From Thermus aquaticus (GTDB lineage: Bacteria; Deinococcota; Deinococci; Deinococcales; Thermaceae): a DNA stretch of 64,000 nucleotides. The stretch is from the NCBI RefSeq assembly GCF_001280255.1, contig NZ_LHCI01000106.1:986120-1050119 (forward strand), in the 5' to 3' direction. The position numbers were made by a program, and so were the translations under genes. This document shows positions 37,606-44,468 of this stretch, one piece after another (positions within the stretch are counted from its first letter, which is position 1; every line of letters starts with the position of its first letter). The notes beneath the pieces are model-generated. The model ran no database searches. It was not told where the DNA came from and saw only the letters and a list, made by a program, of their open reading frames with translations.

Positions 37606-38304
37606 AGATGAGGGCCTCGCCCCCCGCCCCACAAGGAGGGGGACGGCGGCGCTTTTGGCCACCTGGGCGGCGAAGGGGACGTCTCCTTCCAGGCCCACGG
37701 CCTTCAGGGCAAAGGCGGCGGCGGAGAGGCTTAGGGCCTCCAGAGGGTCCTGGTAGGCCCGCTTGACGGCCAGGGCCACCCTGGCCCCATCCTCCGGCTC
37801 CACCTCCCCCATGAGGCCCAGGTACTCCGCCAGGACCCCGGCGGTGTAGAGGTCGTCCAGCCCCACGCGCCCCTCCTTGCCGGCGCAGAGGATGGCCACC
37901 TCCTCGGTGGCCAGCTCCAGGGCCAGCCTGGCGGCCGCGTGGGCGTTGTAGAGGGAGGCCAGGAGGACGTGCTTGGCCGTTTTGGCGGCGACGTGGGCCG
38001 CCTTGGTGCCGTTGGTGGTGCTCATGACCACGATCCTGCCCCCCACGGGAGCCTCGAGGGCCTCCCTGGGCGAGTTCCCTAGGTCAAAGCCCGGGGGCTT
38101 CAGCCCCCCCACCTCCCCCGCCAGGAGGACGTCGGCGTCCTTGAAGGCCCTGGCGGCCTCGAGGTCCCCCGTCAGGTAGAGGGCTTCGGCCCCCGCTTCC
38201 AGGAGGGCCGCCCCCGTGGTGGTGGCCCGGATCACGTCCACCACCAGGACCACGTCCGGGTACACCAGCTCTTCCGTGGGCAGAGGGTCTACCCTAAGGC
38301 GCAT
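37562..38304 (-). pseudogene. comB: 2-phosphosulfolactate phosphatase, ComB family (frameshifted near the 3' end)
   Basis: The first 220 residues form a clear ComB family protein: [45 protein letters not shown] and [18 protein letters not shown]. ComB acts in coenzyme M synthesis in methanogens, but related proteins are widespread in bacteria and their substrate there is unclear. After [20 protein letters not shown] the frame breaks in a run of six C (37620-37625). One extra G on the coding strand would give [17 protein letters not shown] and a stop at 37562, close to the family length. As read, the frame runs on to 37315 through the antisense of the peptidase gene. A G-run sequence error is likely. 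Confidence 0.8.
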
Positions 38305-38313
38305 GCCTTCTCC

Positions 38314-38960
38314 TCACACCAGCCCGAAGGCCACCTCTTCCAGAAGGGCCGGGCTCAGGACCTCCACCTCCCCGGGGGCCAGGCGCACCGCCCCCTGGGC
38401 CTTAAGCTCCTGAAGGGCCCGGGTGACTGTCTCCCGGCTGGCCCCCGCCAGGGCCGCCAACTCCTGCTGGCGCGCCCGGATCTTGGGGCCCATCCCCTGG
38501 CGCAGGAGCTTCAAAAGGGCGTAGGCCACCCGGCTCTTGGCCTCCTCAAAGGCCATGAGGTCCAGCTCCAGATCGGCCTCCCGCAGGCGGTGGGCCAGGA
38601 GGCGGGCCAGGTTGTGGGCGATGAGGGGGAGGCGGCGGATGAGGGCCAGGTAGGCCTCCCGGTGGAGGACCAGGAGGAGGGCCTCCTCCTCGGCCAGGGC
38701 GCTGGCGCTCCGCTCGCTTCCGTCCAAAAGGCTCATCTCCCCGAAGATCTCCCCGGGGCCCACGTAGCCCAGGGTCTTCTCCTGCCCTCCCAGGTGGGTG
38801 CGGAAGAGGCGCACCCGGCCCCTTTCCACCAGGTAGAGGGCCTGCCCCAGGTCTCCCTGGTGGAAGACGGGCTTCCCCTTGGGGTAGGCCTGGCGCAGGA
38901 AGTAGGAGCGGGCCAGGGCCTCCTCCTCCGGGGCAGGTCGTGGAACAGGGGGCCAGGCAT
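38314..38960 (-). pseudogene. CRP/FNR family transcriptional regulator (frameshift near the start)
   Basis: The protein has a cyclic-nucleotide-binding-type beta roll (KGKPVFHQGDLGQALYLVERG, GPGEIFGEMSLLDGSERSASALA) and a C-terminal helix-turn-helix with TRQELAALAGASRETVTRAL-type sequence (ARQQELAALAGASRETVTRA). The roll lacks the full set of cAMP-binding residues visible in true CRP (no RTATV), so the effector is unknown. The start MPGPLFHDLP at 38960 is in a different frame from the rest. Adding one C to the run of four on the coding strand (GGGG at 38930-38933) joins them as LPPEEEALARSYFL. Without it only an internal GTG at 38829 could start. TAGAGT stands 7 bases before the ATG, as in other leaderless genes here. 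Confidence 0.8.
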
Positions 38961-38967
38961 CGGGCTT

Positions 38968-38973
38968 ACTCTA
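38968..38973 (-). promoter_or_regulatory. -10 element of the CRP/FNR-type gene
   Basis: TAGAGT on the minus strand ends 7 bases before the ATG at 38960 and no ribosome-binding site is present, the leaderless pattern seen in many genes of this window. Confidence 0.45.
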
Positions 38974-39008
38974 ACCGAAACTTCATCTTTTGCCTAGAGG
39001 ATGGGGGG

Positions 39009-39635
39009 GTGAGGCCAGTTCTGGAGGCCCGTCGCCTGGGGTTCGCCTACGAGGGCGCCCTCTTCCGGGACCTCTCCTTCGCCCTGGCCCCCGGGGAGGC
39101 GCTGGCCCTTTTGGGGCCCTCGGGAAGCGGCAAGACCACCCTCCTCCACCTCCTGGCGGGGCTTCTCCCCTTGCAGGAGGGGGAGGTCTACTGGGAGGGG
39201 GAGGCCATTCGGGGCCTCTCCGAAGGGGTTCTGGCCCGGAAGCGGCTTCACTTTCTGGGTCTTATCTTCCAGCACCACTTTCTCTTCCCCGAGCTCACCG
39301 CCTTGGAGAACGTCCTGGCCCCCGGGTATTTGGCGGGGCGGGTGGACCGGACCCGGGCCCTTGGCCTTCTGGACCGGCTGGGCCTGGCAAAAAGGGCCCA
39401 CTTCCTGCCCCAAAGGCTTTCCGGCGGGGAGCGGCAGCGGGTGGCCGTGGCCCGGGCCCTCTACCTGAGGCCCCGCCTCCTCCTGGCCGACGAGCCCACG
39501 GCCAGCCTGGACCGCCGCCAGGCCCGGGAGGTCCTGGCCCTCCTTTTGGAGCTTTCCCGGGAGGTGGGGGCGGCCCTGGTCCTAGCCACCCACGACGAGG
39601 CCCTGGTGGAAGGCCTTCCCACCCTGCGCCTGTAG
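39009..39635 (+). CDS. ABC transporter ATP-binding protein (LolD/MacB-like), no permease nearby
   Basis: A 208-residue ATPase. Walker A is GPSGSGKTTLLHLLAGL, the Q-loop region LIFQHHFLFPELTALENV, the signature LSGGERQRVAVARAL and Walker B LLLADEPTASLD, followed by the H-loop ATHDE. This pattern belongs to the LolD/FtsE/MacB group that works with lipoprotein-release or extrusion permeases. No permease gene is adjacent; the neighbours are a CRP-type regulator and purine nucleoside phosphorylase. The GTG at 39009 follows AGAGGATGGGG and yields the family N-terminus VLEARRLGFAY. Confidence 0.87.
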   Translation: MRPVLEARRLGFAYEGALFRDLSFALAPGEALALLGPSGSGKTTLLHLLAGLLPLQEGEVYWEGEAIRGLSEGVLARKRLHFLGLIFQHHFLFPELTALENVLAPGYLAGRVDRTRALGLLDRLGLAKRAHFLPQRLSGGERQRVAVARALYLRPRLLLADEPTASLDRRQAREVLALLLELSREVGAALVLATHDEALVEGLPTLRL

Positions 39636-39649
39636 TATCCTTAGGCGGT

Positions 39650-40357
39650 ATGAGTCCCATCCACGTGCGGGGAAAGCCGGGGGAGGTGGCCGAGAGGGTC
39701 CTGCTTCCCGGGGACCCGGGCCGGGCGGAGTGGATCGCCAAAACCTTCCTCCAGGACCCCGTCCTCTACACCTCCCACCGGGGCCTCCTGGGCTATACCG
39801 GCCGCTACAAGGGCGTGCCCGTTTCCGTGCAGACCACGGGCATGGGGGCCCCTTCGGCCAGCATCGTGGCCGAGGAGCTCATCGGGCTAGGAGCCCGGGT
39901 TCTCCTGAGGGTGGGCACCTGCGGGGCGGTGGACGAGGGCCTGGCCCCGGGGGACCTGGTCATCGCCCAGGGGGCCGTGCCCCTGGACGGGGCCAGCCGG
40001 CAGTACCTGGAGGGCCGCCCCTACGCCCCCCTGCCCGACGCCGGGCTTTTTGCGGCCCTGTGGAGGAAGGCCGAGGCCCTGGGCTACCCCCACCACGTGG
40101 GCCTCATCGCCACCGAGGACGCCTTTTACGCCACCACCCCCGAGGGGGCCAGGGCCTGGAGCCGGTTTGGGGTCTTGGCCTTTGAGATGGAGGCCAGCGC
40201 CCTCTTCCTGATCGGAAAGATGCGGGGTGTGCGGGCCGGGGCCATCCTCACCGTCTCCAATCAGATCGGCGACCCCGAGCTGGCCCCGGAGGAGGTCCTG
40301 AAGGAGGGGGTTCGGCGTATGGTGGAGGTGGCCCTCGAGGCCCTTCTGGAGGTGTGA
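39650..40357 (+). CDS. deoD: Purine nucleoside phosphorylase, DeoD type
   Basis: A 235-residue phosphorylase that splits purine nucleosides to base and ribose-1-phosphate. The features are IHVRGKPGEVAERVLLPGDPGRAEWIA (phosphate site), TTGMGAPSASIVAEEL, LLRVGTCGAVDEG and VLAFEMEASALFLIG, whose Glu binds ribose. The hexameric Thermus enzyme is 235 residues, the same length. The ATG at 39650 has no ribosome-binding site; TATCCT (39636-39641) lies 8 bases before it. Confidence 0.95.
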   Translation: MSPIHVRGKPGEVAERVLLPGDPGRAEWIAKTFLQDPVLYTSHRGLLGYTGRYKGVPVSVQTTGMGAPSASIVAEELIGLGARVLLRVGTCGAVDEGLAPGDLVIAQGAVPLDGASRQYLEGRPYAPLPDAGLFAALWRKAEALGYPHHVGLIATEDAFYATTPEGARAWSRFGVLAFEMEASALFLIGKMRGVRAGAILTVSNQIGDPELAPEEVLKEGVRRMVEVALEALLEV

Positions 40358-40358
40358 G

Positions 40359-41174
40359 ATGGCAGAGGAGCATGGGCACGAGTTCATCCTGGAGATCCCC
40401 GAGTTTGAGCACCTCTCCTACGAGGTGGAAGAGGGCATCGCCCTGGTCACCCTGAGGCGGCCCGAGGCCCTAAACGCCCTCTCCCAGGACCTTCTGCGGG
40501 AGCTCGCCGAGGTGGCCGAGGTCCTCGCCCAGGACCCCGAGGCCCGGGTGGCCATCTTCACCGGGGAGGGGAAGGCCTTCGCCGCCGGGGCGGACCTGAA
40601 GGAGATCGCCGCCATCAAGGACCCCTTCATGGCCCGGGAGTACGCCCTTTTGGGCCAGCAGGTCTTCTCGGAGATCGCCGCCTTGCCCATCCCCACCATC
40701 GCCGCTATCAATGGCTACGCCCTGGGCGGGGGGCTGGAGCTGGCCTTGGCCTGCGACCTCCGGGTGGCCGCCACGGGGGCCAGGCTGGGCCTGCCTGAGG
40801 TGGGCCTGGGCCTCATCCCCGGCTTCGGCGGGACCCAGCGCCTGCCCCGCCTCATCGGCCGGGGGCGGGCCTTGGACCTCATCTTCACCGGGCGGCACGT
40901 GACCGCCGAGGAGGCCCTCAGCATGGGCCTGGTGAACCGGGTGGGGGAGGATGCCCTGGAGGAGGCCAGGAAGCTGGCGGAGAAGATCCTCAAGAATGCC
41001 CCCATCGCCCTGGCCCTGGCCAAGGAGAGCGTGGTGCGGGGCGAGGGGCTGGACCTGGCCGAGGCCCTGGAGATTGAGGCCGACCTCTTCGGCTACGCCG
41101 CGGCCACCGAGGACATGAAGGAGGGGGTGCGGGCCTTTTTGGAAAAGCGCCCCCCCAACTTTAAGGGAGAGTAG
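40359..41174 (+). CDS. Enoyl-CoA hydratase/isomerase family protein
   Basis: A 271-residue crotonase-fold enzyme. The oxyanion-hole segments are AFAAGADLKEIAA and INGYALGGGLELALACDLRVAA, and a second glutamate position is in GLPEVGLGLIPGFGGTQRLPRLIG; both catalytic glutamates of a hydratase are present. It fits 3-hydroxybutyryl-CoA dehydratase or short-chain enoyl-CoA hydratase. The first 15 residues (MAEEHGHEFILEIPE) are an extension not usual in the family. Its ATG lies one base after the deoD stop, so the two are cotranscribed, although their pathways differ. Confidence 0.92.
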   Translation: MAEEHGHEFILEIPEFEHLSYEVEEGIALVTLRRPEALNALSQDLLRELAEVAEVLAQDPEARVAIFTGEGKAFAAGADLKEIAAIKDPFMAREYALLGQQVFSEIAALPIPTIAAINGYALGGGLELALACDLRVAATGARLGLPEVGLGLIPGFGGTQRLPRLIGRGRALDLIFTGRHVTAEEALSMGLVNRVGEDALEEARKLAEKILKNAPIALALAKESVVRGEGLDLAEALEIEADLFGYAAATEDMKEGVRAFLEKRPPNFKGE

Positions 41175-41206
41175 GCCCTTTGGGCGGCGGTGGTGTAAGG
41201 TAAGGG

Positions 41207-42085
41207 ATGCCCATGACGGAAGAGCGCGTGGTCCACGTAGCCAGCCCCAAGGCCAAGCTCTACGCCGAGGCGGACCAGGCCATCCGCGAGCACCTGAAGG
41301 CCTTCCCCAAGGCCCTCAAGGCCTACGAGCTCCTCATCCAGGACCCTGAGGCCCGGGCCGGGTGGAACATGGCCAACTACCTCACCATGCGCAAGCTGGG
41401 CTACAACGACCACGGCCGGGTCCACGCCCTCCTCACGGGGGCGGCCAGCGTGGCCATTCTGCGCCTTCTTTCCGAGGCGGGGGTGAGGCTGGACACCCTG
41501 GAGTCCGGGGCGGGGGAGCTGGAGGACGCCTACGTGGTGGTCCTCCTCTCCACCATGCTCCACGACCTGGGCAACCAGGTGCACCGGGTGGGGCACGAGG
41601 TCTTCGGGGTGACCCTGGCCCTGCCCATCCTGAACCGCATTCTGGAGAAGATCTACCCTGACCCCGAGCAGCGCACCGCCCTTCGGGCCCTGATCCTCCA
41701 CGGCATCTACAGCCACGACCTGAACCCGGAGCCTCTGACCCTCGAGGCCGGCATCACCGCCGTGGCCGACGGCACCGACATCACCAAGGGCCGGGGGCGG
41801 AAGGCCTTCGCCCTGGGGAGCATAGACATCCACTCCATCAGCGCCCTGGCCGTGGACGAGGTGCGCATCCTGAAGGGGGAGAAGGTGCCGGTGGAGATCC
41901 AGGTCACCATGAACAACTCCGCCGGCATCTTCCAGGTGGAGGAGACCCTCACCAAGAAGGTCCTGAGGAGCCCCTTGCGCCCCTACGTGAGCGTGGTGGC
42001 CATGACCGAGGGGGACGGGGGGGACCAGCGCATCGTCCACCGGGTCCGCCTGCACGAGAGCGAGGACCGCTTCGTCTTGGACTAA
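41207..42085 (+). CDS. HD domain phosphohydrolase (COG3294-like)
   Basis: A 292-residue protein with an HD metal-binding core: the first histidine lies in GYNDHGRVHALLTG and the HD pair in LLSTMLHDLGNQVHRVGHEVFG, with a further Asp in VADGTDITKGRGRK. HD proteins of this type hydrolyse nucleotides or cyclic nucleotides; the substrate is unknown. The C-terminal 90 residues (IDIHSISALAVDEVRILKGE onward) form a separate beta-rich part. TAAGGT (41196-41201) ends 5 bases before the ATG and no ribosome-binding site is seen, so the transcript is probably leaderless. Confidence 0.85.
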   Translation: MPMTEERVVHVASPKAKLYAEADQAIREHLKAFPKALKAYELLIQDPEARAGWNMANYLTMRKLGYNDHGRVHALLTGAASVAILRLLSEAGVRLDTLESGAGELEDAYVVVLLSTMLHDLGNQVHRVGHEVFGVTLALPILNRILEKIYPDPEQRTALRALILHGIYSHDLNPEPLTLEAGITAVADGTDITKGRGRKAFALGSIDIHSISALAVDEVRILKGEKVPVEIQVTMNNSAGIFQVEETLTKKVLRSPLRPYVSVVAMTEGDGGDQRIVHRVRLHESEDRFVLD

Positions 42086-42181
42086 GTGCCGGCACTCTGG
42101 TTTCGCAACCTGGGGTGTCCAAGTCGGGGCTAAAGGCTTTTCTGGGGCCCCCACCGCGGCAAAGGCCGCGGTGGGGTACTT
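42083..42181 (+). repeat. Intergenic palindromic repeat, module B with long left flank (copy 3)
   Basis: A perfect hairpin with 12-bp arms CCCCACCGCGGC (42149-42160) and GCCGCGGTGGGG (42165-42176) ends in TACTTA. To its left, from the stop codon of the HD gene onward, TAAGTGCCGGCACTCT and GGGCTAAAGGCTTTTCTGGG match the left flank of copy 4 near 63800. The unit is therefore about 100 bases long and not just a hairpin. Confidence 0.78.
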
Positions 42182-42201
42182 AACTCAAGGGTGGGGCCTT
42201 T

Positions 42202-42529
42202 TCAGGCCTTGGGCCAGAGTTCCTTGAGCTCCTTGGGCAGAAGGCCCAGGATGTCCTGAAGCTCGCCCTCGGAGACCTTCTTGGCCATCGCGCCGAAGAC
42301 CGCCCGCGCCGCCGCCTCGGGGTCCACGGCGGGGCCCGAAGGGGTCTTGAGCTCCCGGGCCACGTGGGCCAGGAACTCCTCCTTATGCCGCTCCTTCGTG
42401 GAGCACGGTCCTGAGGGCCATGTGGGCCCGGTGGCGGTCCTCGGTGCCCAGGGCCTCCATGATCTCCTTGAGCCAGGTGTGGGTCTTGTAGAGGGTGCGG
42501 TCAAACACCTCCAGGCCGGTGGCGCTCAT
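42202..42529 (-). pseudogene. DUF2267 family protein (internal deletion and frameshift)
   Basis: The gene starts at ATG 42529 after GGGGGTGAAG with MSATGLEVFDRTLYKTHTWLK, a DUF2267 N-terminus. Near 42397 the frame changes and continues as ERHKEEFLAHVARELK to the end (LLPKELKELWPKA). The middle of the usual domain, about 35-40 residues with the YEGW-type segment, is missing, and the loss breaks the frame. DUF2267 proteins are small, helical and of unknown function. The gene is broken in this sequence. Confidence 0.7.
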
Positions 42530-42597
42530 ATCTTCACCCCCTTACCTTGAGGCCATCGCTTGAGTCTACGTAAAGGCTTGGCCAAGGGGGGTGGGCC

Positions 42598-43551
42598 TCA
42601 GGCCCGGAAGTAGCGGTAGGGGGGGCCTTCCCGGAGGAGAAGCCCCTCCAGGCGCAGGTACTCCAGGTGGGCCAGGGTCTCGGCGAAGGCGAAGCGGCGG
42701 CCGGCGGCGTCCAGCTCCTGGGGGAAAAGCTTGAGGGAGAGCGCCCAGGCGGTCTTGGGCTCCTCCAGGAGGGCGAGGAGGCCCTCGAGGCGCTCGGCGT
42801 GGTGGGCCTTGAGCTCCAGGGCCCTGGCCCGGACGTCCTGAATGGGGCCGAAGTGCCCGGCGTGGGCTACCTTGGCGGGAAGCTCCGCCAGGCGGTCCAG
42901 GGAGGCCAGGAAGTCCTTCAAGGGGTTTTCCCGGGTGTAGGCCCATAGGCCCACGTTGGGGGAGACCCGCTCCAGGAGGGCGTCCCCCGCCAAAAGCACC
43001 CCCTCTTCCTCCAGGAAGAAGGCCACGTGCCCGTCGGCGTGGCCGGGGGTCCAGACGGTCTTGAGGCGCCTTCCCGCCACCTCCAGGACCTCTCCGTCCT
43101 TCAGGGGTGTGGGGCTTTGCGGGGGGTGAACCCGCTCCCGGGTCTTGGCCATGGTCTCCTGGATGCCCAAAAGGGCCTCCTCCGGCATCCCGTGGTCCAG
43201 GAAAAGCCGAAGGCTCGCCTCGGCGAAGGCCTCGGGCTCGCGCCAGAAGCGGTGCCCCCTTGGTAGCTCCTCCTCGTGGAGGAAGACCCTAGCGCCAAGA
43301 CCCTCCAGGAAGCCGGCCAGGCCGTAGTGGTCGGGGTGGTGGTGGGTGAGGAGGACGGCGCCGATGTCGGCGAAGCAAAGCCCCAGTTCCGCCAGGTAGA
43401 GCTCCAGGGTGCCCTTGGCGGCGCGGGTGCCCAAGGCGGTGTCCACCAGGGCCACCTCCCCGTTTCCCTTCAGGAGGTAGAGGTTCACCGTCTTCAGGGG
43501 GTAGGGGATGGGGACGGGGAGGAGGTAGAGGCCGGGGAGGAGTTCCCTCAC
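42598..43551 (-). CDS. MBL-fold metallo-hydrolase
   Basis: A 317-residue metallo-beta-lactamase-fold hydrolase. The metal motif is LLTHHHPDHYGLAGF (HxHxDH), with the second histidine in VWTPGHADGHVAFF and the bridging Asp in VLLAGDALLERVSPN. The C-terminal 90 residues (HHAERLEGLLALLEEPKTAWALSLKLF) form a winged-helix-like part found in the LACTB2/glyoxalase-like subgroup. It starts at GTG 43551 after AGGTG. The upstream truncated phosphomutase runs into it, and a single-base change would fuse the two frames, so the true start is slightly uncertain. Confidence 0.87.
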   Translation of the reverse strand: MRELLPGLYLLPVPIPYPLKTVNLYLLKGNGEVALVDTALGTRAAKGTLELYLAELGLCFADIGAVLLTHHHPDHYGLAGFLEGLGARVFLHEEELPRGHRFWREPEAFAEASLRLFLDHGMPEEALLGIQETMAKTRERVHPPQSPTPLKDGEVLEVAGRRLKTVWTPGHADGHVAFFLEEEGVLLAGDALLERVSPNVGLWAYTRENPLKDFLASLDRLAELPAKVAHAGHFGPIQDVRARALELKAHHAERLEGLLALLEEPKTAWALSLKLFPQELDAAGRRFAFAETLAHLEYLRLEGLLLREGPPYRYFRA

Positions 43552-44434
43552 AGGAGCACCTAGGAGGAGGGCGGCCAGGAAGGGGTCTTTCCTTAAGATG
43601 CCAGGGAAAGAGGTAGCCTCCTTCCCCGTCCGCCACCACCTCGAGGCCCCCCAGGGCCTCCTTTAGCCCCGCCAGGACCGCCTCGGGCGGGAGGGCCTCC
43701 CCGTCCACCTGGAAGACGGCCAGGCGGTCGGCGTCCCCGTCCAGGGCGAAGCCCACCGCCGGGGGCTCCTGGGCCTTGAGGAGGACCCGGAGGGTCTTGA
43801 GGTTTTCCGGTTTGGGGTCGGGGTCCACCCCGTAGAAGAGGGGGTGGGGGAGGGGGTGGAGCTCCCGAAGCTCCGCCGCAAGCCCCAGGGCGCGGAAGGC
43901 CTGGGGCAGGACCCCGCCCCCCGCCCCGCCCATGGTGTCCAGGTAGACCACCCCGGCCTTCCCTTTAGGGGCCTCCCCCAGGTCCTTCAGGAGGCGCTCC
44001 AGGTAGGCCTGGCGCAGGTCCAGGGGGGCGAAGGGCGCGGGCTCGGGAAGGGTCTCGGGCAGGGTGAGGGCCTCTCCGGGAAGAGGCTCTCCGGGCCCCA
44101 GGCGGAGCTTCACCCCCTGGAAGCGGGCGGGCCTGCGGCTTGCCGTCAGGTAGAGGCCCCCCGCCTCCAGGGTCTCCAGGGCCAGGCCGAAGAGGGGAAG
44201 GGGGGCGGGGCCCAGGAGAAGGTGGGTTTCCAGGCCCAGGCCCGAGAGGACCCGGGCGGCCTCCTCCGCCATCTCCCGGGCCAGGAAGCGGGCGTCGTGG
44301 CCCACCACCGCCCTTTTGATGCCTCGGGCGAGAAGGGCCTCGCCCAGGCCCGCCGCCGGACGGGCCGCGCTCCCAAAGGTGAAGCCTCGGGCCAGTTCGC
44401 CCACGAAGCCTTCGGGCGTGGGGTAGAGCTCCAT
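43552..44434 (-). pseudogene. Phosphohexomutase (phosphoglucomutase/phosphomannomutase family), truncated
   Basis: The N-terminal 280 residues match the alpha-D-phosphohexomutase family. VVGHDARFLAREMAEEAARVL, GLYLTASRRPARFQGVKL (the phosphoserine loop, where the usual SHNP reads SRRP), FALDGDADRLAVF (metal loop) and DGEGGYLFPWHL (sugar-binding loop) are in order. After FPWHLKE the family sequence stops: one frame continues as nonsense over the MBL gene to 43289, and a neighbouring frame gives DPFLAALLLGAP and then enters the MBL start. Domain 4, about 100-120 residues that bind substrate phosphate, is absent. The gene is probably inactive or damaged in this sequence. Confidence 0.72.
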
Positions 44435-44441
44435 GCCTTAG

Positions 44442-44461
44442 AGTCTACCCCGTGGTAGACT
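44442..44461. promoter_or_regulatory. Perfect palindrome forming back-to-back -10 elements of the phosphohexomutase and uvrD genes
   Basis: AGTCTACC (44442-44449) and GGTAGACT (44454-44461) are exact inverted repeats around CCGT. Each arm contains TAGACT read outward; it ends 7 bases before the uvrD GTG at 44469 and, on the other strand, 7 bases before the phosphohexomutase ATG at 44434. Neither gene has a ribosome-binding site. Confidence 0.65.
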
Positions 44462-44468
44462 CACCCCC

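Noticed and set aside
37620..37625. Programmed frameshifting at G/C runs
   Set aside because: Slippage is known at long A-runs in Thermus dnaX, but the runs here are short (3-6 bases of G/C) and scattered over unrelated genes. A sequencing fault or mutation is simpler.
43289..43551. C-terminal part of the phosphohexomutase frame inside the MBL gene
   Set aside because: It is a proline/arginine-rich out-of-frame reading of the MBL gene, not the missing domain 4.
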